Below the pieces are notes generated by a model, which was not told where the DNA came from, ran no database searches, and saw nothing but the letters and a program-made list of their open reading frames with translations. From NCBI GenBank assembly GCA_036260375.1, contig DASZZZ010000017.1, forward strand, positions 1-64,000: 64,000 nucleotides of DNA, read 5' to 3'. Of this stretch, positions 59,744-64,000 are shown in pieces. Both the position numbers and the translations under genes were made by a program. Numbering within the stretch: position 1 is the stretch's first letter; each line of letters begins with the position of its first letter. This DNA is from DASZZZ01 sp036260375 (GTDB lineage: Bacteria > Actinomycetota > CADDZG01 > WHSQ01).

Positions 59744-60168
59744 GGCTTCTCGCGCGCCCACGCGAGCTCGTTGACGACCGTGCCGGCCGCCGTCTCCATC
59801 GGCGGCGTGCGCAGCACGAGCTCGTCGCCGTCGAGCGTGAACGGGCGCACCTGCTCGTCTCCGGACCAGTTCGGGAACAGCGCCGTATCGACGCGGTGCA
59901 CGACCTCGTCGTCGCGCACCGCGTAGCTGCCGTAGTAGGCGAGGCACGTCGAGTACGCGTCGGCGCGCGCCCGGACGTCGCCGCCGAGCGGATCGGCGGT
60001 CTCGATCTGCGGGCGCCCCGCGGCAGCGAGCACGACCGACATGCGGCCGTTCGCGGTGTAGACGAGCAGGCCGCGCGCGCGCGGGCCGAGCGGGTGGCTG
60101 ACCGAACCGTCCTCGGCCACCCGCCGCCACGCAACGAGGGCCCACGTCCCGGTGAGATCGACCGTCAC
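59740..60168 (-). CDS. Lipocalin-like domain protein
   Basis: A 142-residue protein starting LTGTWALVAWRRVAEDGSVS and containing GPRARGLLVYTANGRMSVVL, the opening of the lipocalin-like (PF13924) family. FTLDGDELVLRTPP follows. Such proteins form a beta-barrel and bind small ligands. No signal peptide is present. The start is GTG, 3 bases after the nitrobindin-like gene, and the stop overlaps the small-subunit start (ATGA). The ligand is unknown; within this operon a product- or substrate-binding role is only a guess. Confidence 0.75.
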   Translation of the reverse strand: MTVDLTGTWALVAWRRVAEDGSVSHPLGPRARGLLVYTANGRMSVVLAAAGRPQIETADPLGGDVRARADAYSTCLAYYGSYAVRDDEVVHRVDTALFPNWSGDEQVRPFTLDGDELVLRTPPMETAAGTVVNELAWAREKP

Positions 60169-60171
60169 GCG

Positions 60172-61152
60172 TCAGAATGCCTTCGTGAGGGTGCCCACGG
60201 AGACGTGGGGAAAGCTCATCCCTCGGAAGTTCAACAGCGCGGTCTGCGCGTACTGCAGCTGCAGCAGCTCGTCGGGCGAGTCGTCGTCGGCGGCCGAGCC
60301 GACGTCGGCCGGGCGCTGCACGCGCTCGATCGCCCAGACCGACTCGAGGGCCGGCGTGTCGGCGTTCCGCTCGATGAAGGGGATGTTGGCGACGCCGCCG
60401 CCGTCGGACGCGGTCATCGCGAACAGCCGGGTGATGTGCGTGAGCGTCTGGCCCCGCAGCGCGTCGCGCAGCACGTTGATCGGGTCGTCGACCATCGCCT
60501 GCGTGATGCTCTCGGGAAGCGGGTGCGTCCGGTACTTGCAGTCGGCGCTCAGGTCGTAGGCCTTGTACGGGTTCTTCGTCCCCGGCGGGGGCGGCTCGGC
60601 GCCGACCGGAAACGGGACCGTGTTCGACGGCGGGATCTCCGGCGGCCCGTCCGGGACGACCTCCTCGACGGGGCCGAACGCGCACACGGCGCTGCCGTGC
60701 GGGATCGTCGCGAGGCGGGCGACGCTCGCGTCGGCGGGCGGATCGGTGGTCGCGGGGATGCTCAGCCACACGCCGGGCTCGATGTGCAGCGCCCCGCCGC
60801 TCCGGGCGTCGGTCACGCGGTGCAGGTAGGTGACGCCGAACAGCGCGATGTCGTCCTGGACGCTGCCGCGGTTCATCACCGGCGAGCCGATCGGGGTGAA
60901 CTCGATCGACTCCTGCAGCATGTTGAGCTCGAGGAAGAACCCGTCCTCGTTCGCCGGGTCGTAGTCCGGCCGGGCGATCAGGTTGAAGCCGGTGCCCTGC
61001 CAGAAGCCAGGCAGGTCCTTGAGCGGGCCCATCGCCTCGCCGGTCGCGGCGTGCGGCGCGACGGTACGGAAGGAGCTCACGTTGTTCTGGGTGGCGCCGC
61101 CGTTGCCGGCGGCCGGCGGCGCGGACGCGCCGAACTGCTGCGAGGTGGTCAA
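60172..61152 (-). CDS. Heme-binding (nitrobindin/FABP-like) family protein, first gene of the operon
   Basis: A 326-residue protein starting at TTG, with GAAGGGA upstream. The core begins GPLKDLPGFWQGTGFNLIAR and continues NMLQESIEFTPIGSPVMNRG and DDIALFGVTYLHRVTDA. That matches proteins annotated as heme-binding, with a beta-barrel likeness to nitrobindin. The N-terminal 40 residues are low-complexity, Ala/Gly/Asn-rich and not signal-like. A middle insertion is Pro-rich (GPPEIPP, AEPPPPGT). It leads the ten-gene run, and 154 bases upstream separate it from the signalling operon. Function is inferred only from annotation habits. Confidence 0.65.
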   Translation of the reverse strand: MTTSQQFGASAPPAAGNGGATQNNVSSFRTVAPHAATGEAMGPLKDLPGFWQGTGFNLIARPDYDPANEDGFFLELNMLQESIEFTPIGSPVMNRGSVQDDIALFGVTYLHRVTDARSGGALHIEPGVWLSIPATTDPPADASVARLATIPHGSAVCAFGPVEEVVPDGPPEIPPSNTVPFPVGAEPPPPGTKNPYKAYDLSADCKYRTHPLPESITQAMVDDPINVLRDALRGQTLTHITRLFAMTASDGGGVANIPFIERNADTPALESVWAIERVQRPADVGSAADDDSPDELLQLQYAQTALLNFRGMSFPHVSVGTLTKAF

Positions 61153-61306
61153 GCCGATCCCTTCGTCGCCTAGCCGTGGACGAAACTACGCAACCCTGCG
61201 ACAAAGCGTATGAAACCGCCGCGTCGGAGCGCAAGGGGCTTGGCCGTCGAACGCCCCTCCGGCCGATCGTCGGTGACGGTCTCCGCCCACGCCGTCGACG
61301 CGACGC

Positions 61307-63055
61307 CTACGCGTCCGCACGTCGGCCTCTGCGCCCGGGCGCGGCGGGGTCGATCGCGCTCGCCGGGGCCGGACGCCCGAGCAGGAAGCCCTGTGCCTCG
61401 TCGCACCCCGTCGCGCGCACCGCGTCCCACTGTGCGTCCGTCTCGACGCCCTCGATGAGCGCCCGCATGTGCAAGGAATGCGCGAGGTCGACGACCGCGG
61501 CGGCGACGCGCTCGGCGCCGTTGCCGTCGCCCGGCACGAACGACCGATCGACCTTCAGCACGTCGAGGGGCAGCCTCCTCAGCTGCGCGATCGACGAGTA
61601 GCCCGCGCCGAAGTGGTCGATGGCGACGCGTACGCCGACGTCCTTGAGACTCGCGAGGACGTCCGCGGCGGCGTCGCCGTCGCTCGCGAGCGCCGCTTCG
61701 GTCACCTCGACGCACAGCGACGACGGGGCGACGCCGGCGGCGCGCACCGCCGCCTCCGCCGCCGCCGCCAGCGACCGGTCGTGCAGCTGTGCCGGCGACA
61801 GGTTGACGGCGACGTGCGGGCGCCGCTCCGGGACCGCCGCGGACCAGCGCGCCGCCTGCGCGCACGCCTCGCGGAACACCCACGTCCCGAGCGCGTGGAT
61901 GCAGCCGTCGTCCTCGGCGACCGCGAGGAACTCCGCGGGGGCGAGCAGGCCGCGCTCCGGGTGCGCCCACCGGACCAGCGCCTCGTACCCGACGACGGCG
62001 CCCGACGCGACGTCGACCTGGGGCTGGTAGTGCAGCACGAAGGACTCGTCGCGCACCGCGTCGGAGAGCTCCGCCTCGATGCGCTTGGTCTCGTGCAGAC
62101 GGCGGCGCAGCTGCTCGTCGTACATCTCGACGCGCCCGCGGCCGAGCTCCTTGGCGCGGTACAGGGCCGCGTCGGCGTCGCGCAGGAGCGCGTCGGGATC
62201 GACCGCGGCGGAACCCAGAGCGATCCCGACGCTGGCGCGCGGCGAGAACCGTCTGCCGGCGACGGTCACCGGTTGCGACAGGCACTCGCCGACGCGGGCC
62301 GCGATGGTCGCGGCGACCGCCTCGTCCGGGATCCCGTCGCACACGATGGCGAACTCGTCACCGCCCAGGCGCGCGACCGTGTCACCGGGCCGGACGGCAT
62401 CACGAAGGCGACGCGCGGTCGCGCTCAGCACGAGGTCGCCCGCGGCGTGCCCGTACGTGTCGTTGATGCTCTTGAAGCGGTCGAGGTCGACGAAGAACAA
62501 CGCGACGCGCTGACCGCTGCGGCGCGACCGCCGCAGCGCGGAAGCGAGGTCCTCGAGGAGCAGCGGACGGTTCGCCAGTCCGGTGAGCGGGTCGTGCAGC
62601 GCCTGGAACGCGATCTCCTGCTCGAGCTTCTTGCGCTCCATCGCGTAGCGCACCGCGCGCGCAAGGAGCCTGGAGTCGAGATGGTTCTTGGTGAGGTAGT
62701 CCTGCGCGCCCTGCTGCAGCGCCTCGAGCGCGAGCTCCTCGTCGTCGAGCCCCGTCAGCACGATGATCGGCGTCTCGGGCGCCCGCTCGCGTACGCGCGC
62801 CACGACGTCGACGCCCGTCGCGTCGGGAAGGCCGAGGTCGAGAAGGACGCACGACGCGGGATGAGCCGACAGATGCTCCTGGGCGCGGTGGAGCGAGTCG
62901 ACGTGGACGAGCTCGAAGCTCGACACCCACGCCTCACCGAGCATCTGACGGACGAGCAGCGCGTCGCCGGCGTTGTCCTCCACGAGGAGCACGGTCCTCA
63001 GGTGCTCGAGGGACGAGGCGGGCGACGCGATCGAGCGAGACGGCACGCCGGTCAC
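61307..63055 (-). CDS. Response regulator with GGDEF and EAL domains (c-di-GMP turnover)
   Basis: A 582-residue REC-GGDEF-EAL protein. The receiver has phospho-acceptor D73 (CVLLDLGLPD). The cyclase has intact RLGGDEFAI at about 229-237 with an inhibitory RxxD five residues before it (R222-D225). The EAL domain has YEALVRWAHP and EGVET, but the usual DDFGTGYSS reads IDHFGAGYSS, so one metal-binding Asp is His. Synthesis of c-di-GMP is therefore likely and hydrolysis uncertain. The GTG start overlaps the stop of the upstream receiver gene. Confidence 0.9.
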   Translation of the reverse strand: MTGVPSRSIASPASSLEHLRTVLLVEDNAGDALLVRQMLGEAWVSSFELVHVDSLHRAQEHLSAHPASCVLLDLGLPDATGVDVVARVRERAPETPIIVLTGLDDEELALEALQQGAQDYLTKNHLDSRLLARAVRYAMERKKLEQEIAFQALHDPLTGLANRPLLLEDLASALRRSRRSGQRVALFFVDLDRFKSINDTYGHAAGDLVLSATARRLRDAVRPGDTVARLGGDEFAIVCDGIPDEAVAATIAARVGECLSQPVTVAGRRFSPRASVGIALGSAAVDPDALLRDADAALYRAKELGRGRVEMYDEQLRRRLHETKRIEAELSDAVRDESFVLHYQPQVDVASGAVVGYEALVRWAHPERGLLAPAEFLAVAEDDGCIHALGTWVFREACAQAARWSAAVPERRPHVAVNLSPAQLHDRSLAAAAEAAVRAAGVAPSSLCVEVTEAALASDGDAAADVLASLKDVGVRVAIDHFGAGYSSIAQLRRLPLDVLKVDRSFVPGDGNGAERVAAAVVDLAHSLHMRALIEGVETDAQWDAVRATGCDEAQGFLLGRPAPASAIDPAAPGRRGRRADA

Positions 63056-63474
63056 TCGCGCGGGAGCTTGACGACGGAGAACCAGAACGCGTCGATGCTC
63101 TGGACGACCTTGATGAACTGCGTGAAGTCGACGGGCTTGGTGATGTAGCAGTTCGCGTGCAACTGGTAGCTCCTCAACACGTCCTCCTCGCTCTCGGACG
63201 TCGTGAGCACGACGATCGGGATCGCCTTGAGGTCGTCGTCGCCCTTGACCGCCTGGAGCACCTCGCGACCGTCCATGCGCGGGAGGTTGAGGTCGAGGAA
63301 GATGACGTCGGGCCGGTGGCCGGCGCGCAGGTACTCCATCGCCTCGACGCCGTCGCGGGCGACGTGGAGGTTGTTGTTGACCTTGCCGTCCTTCAGCGCC
63401 TCGATCGTGAGCTGGACGTCGCCGGGATTGTCCTCGACCAACAGGATCTCGATGGGCTCCACCGGCGTCGCCAT
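63052..63474 (-). CDS. Single-domain response regulator
   Basis: A 140-residue stand-alone receiver of the Rcp1/CheY-like kind. The acidic pair is in LLVEDNPGDVQLT, the phospho-acceptor is D61 in IFLDLNLPRMDG, the Thr is in VVLTTSESEEDV and the Lys is in YITKPVDFTQF. It lacks an output domain and probably relays phosphate from the adjacent kinase to other regulators, the REC-GGDEF-EAL protein being the nearest. It overlaps that gene in GTGA. The start is ATG at 63474, four bases after the kinase stop. Confidence 0.92.
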   Translation of the reverse strand: MATPVEPIEILLVEDNPGDVQLTIEALKDGKVNNNLHVARDGVEAMEYLRAGHRPDVIFLDLNLPRMDGREVLQAVKGDDDLKAIPIVVLTTSESEEDVLRSYQLHANCYITKPVDFTQFIKVVQSIDAFWFSVVKLPRE

Positions 63475-63478
63475 CGCG

Positions 63479-64000
63479 TCACCTCTCCTCTCGCGCGTCG
63501 TCCAGCCCGCCCGCGGGCGAGCTCTCCGCGATGCTCGTACGAGCGGGGACGGTGAAGCGGAACGTGGCCCCCGCGCCCTCCCGCGACTCGACCCAGATGC
63601 GGCCTCCGTGGCGCTCGACGATCCGCTTGCAGATCGCCAGGCCGATCCCCGTCCCCGTGTACTCGTCCGGACCGTGCAGGCGCTCGAAGATCGTGAAGAT
63701 CCTCTGCGCGTAGGCGGGCGAGATCCCTATCCCGTTGTCGGCGACGGAGAAGACCCACTCCGCGCCCCGGCGCTCGGCCGAGACGTGGACCTCCGGGGGC
63801 GACTCCCCTCTGAACTTCACGGCGTTGCCGATCAGGTTCTGGACGAGCTGCACGAGCTGCGTCACGTCACCGTGGACCACCGGCATGACGTCGTCGCGCG
63901 TCACGCGGCCGCCGGCGTCGGCGACGGCGAGCGCGAGGTTGGAGACGGCCTGGTCGACGACCGCGCCGGTGTCCACGGGCTCGAGCCCGCCGCCGCGCCT
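63479..64000 (-). CDS. Sensor histidine kinase, C-terminal part (cut by window edge)
   Basis: The 173 visible residues are the HATPase_c domain of a histidine kinase. They show the N box LVQNLIGNAVKFRG, the G1 box VADNGIGIS, the F box IFTIFERLHG and the G2 box GTGIGLAICKRIVERHGGRI. The frame is open to the window edge, so the HisKA and sensor parts lie beyond base 64000. In this arrangement the sensor is often a phytochrome- or PAS-containing kinase, but none of it can be seen here. It heads the kinase, receiver and REC-GGDEF-EAL set. Confidence 0.9.
   Translation of the reverse strand, partial: RRGGGLEPVDTGAVVDQAVSNLALAVADAGGRVTRDDVMPVVHGDVTQLVQLVQNLIGNAVKFRGESPPEVHVSAERRGAEWVFSVADNGIGISPAYAQRIFTIFERLHGPDEYTGTGIGLAICKRIVERHGGRIWVESREGAGATFRFTVPARTSIAESSPAGGLDDAREER

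Noticed and set aside
1..64000. CRISPR arrays, insertion sequences, prophage or integrase genes
   Set aside because: No regularly spaced repeats, transposase, recombinase or phage structural proteins were seen.

Overview
The window is a dense, very GC-rich (roughly 70% or more) bacterial chromosome segment with short intergenic gaps, many GTG starts and frequent ATGA/GTGA stop-start overlaps. The first genes, ftsH - hpt - tilS - a DUF2342-type zincin, are a typical actinobacterial arrangement, and the many secreted peptidases, cupredoxins and LigC/Pol-type repair genes fit a free-living Actinomycetota (possibly an Acidimicrobiia/Thermoleophilia-like lineage; the exact lineage cannot be fixed from this window). 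No CRISPR array, insertion sequence, prophage or rRNA was seen; there is one tRNA (Thr, CGT).

Layout. 1-3914: ftsH (cut by the window edge), hpt, tilS, DUF2342 zincin and a small secreted membrane protein, all leftward. 3999-7465: a 68-aa Cys/His protein, an MgtE-core transporter paired with a PhoU/TrkA_C double-repeat regulator, a DUF4235 protein and a previously unlisted 49-aa YtxH-like protein. 7587-15946: small-molecule oxidoreductases and binding proteins (VOC, SDR, CrtI-like, two SRPBCC, DAO-type flavoenzyme, Rieske oxygenase with MarR) and an MscL carrying a C-terminal zinc ribbon. 16058-22947: secreted M28 aminopeptidase, PfkB kinase, two cupredoxin lipoproteins and a secreted M14 carboxypeptidase. 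23203-31363: LigD-type polymerase plus ATP ligase, sulfotransferase, MFS transporter, peptidoglycan-binding protein, a second M14 protein and GrpB.

31529-40890: a 2495-aa secreted RHS/YD-repeat protein with a non-RHS, glycine-rich, hydrophobic C-terminal tip, followed on the same strand by two tiny membrane proteins. This looks like a polymorphic toxin with candidate immunity genes. A winged-helix regulator converges on it, and a 455-bp AT-richer leader with perfect inverted repeats separates it from a NodU-type carbamoyltransferase.

40891-51274: miscellaneous (carbamoyltransferase, DUF554, YqcI/YcgG, CBS, RibD-like reductase, ECF sigma with a candidate anti-sigma, tRNA-Thr, TMEM175 channel, aldose epimerase, GH15).

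51254-61152: the most striking region, a ten-gene leftward run in which nearly every junction is a 1-4 base overlap or a 1-3 base gap. It holds two copies of a module made of a GMC flavoenzyme with a C-x5-C-x3-C [3Fe-4S]-type motif, a ferritin-like (PF12902-type) protein and a sorbitol-dehydrogenase-type small subunit without a Tat signal. A nitrobindin-like protein and a lipocalin-like protein come first, and IolE plus a TIM-barrel isomerase come last. I infer a cytoplasmic sugar or cyclitol oxidation pathway in which ferritin-like partners stand where a cytochrome c subunit is usual. 61307-64000 carries a histidine kinase - receiver - REC-GGDEF-EAL signalling operon.
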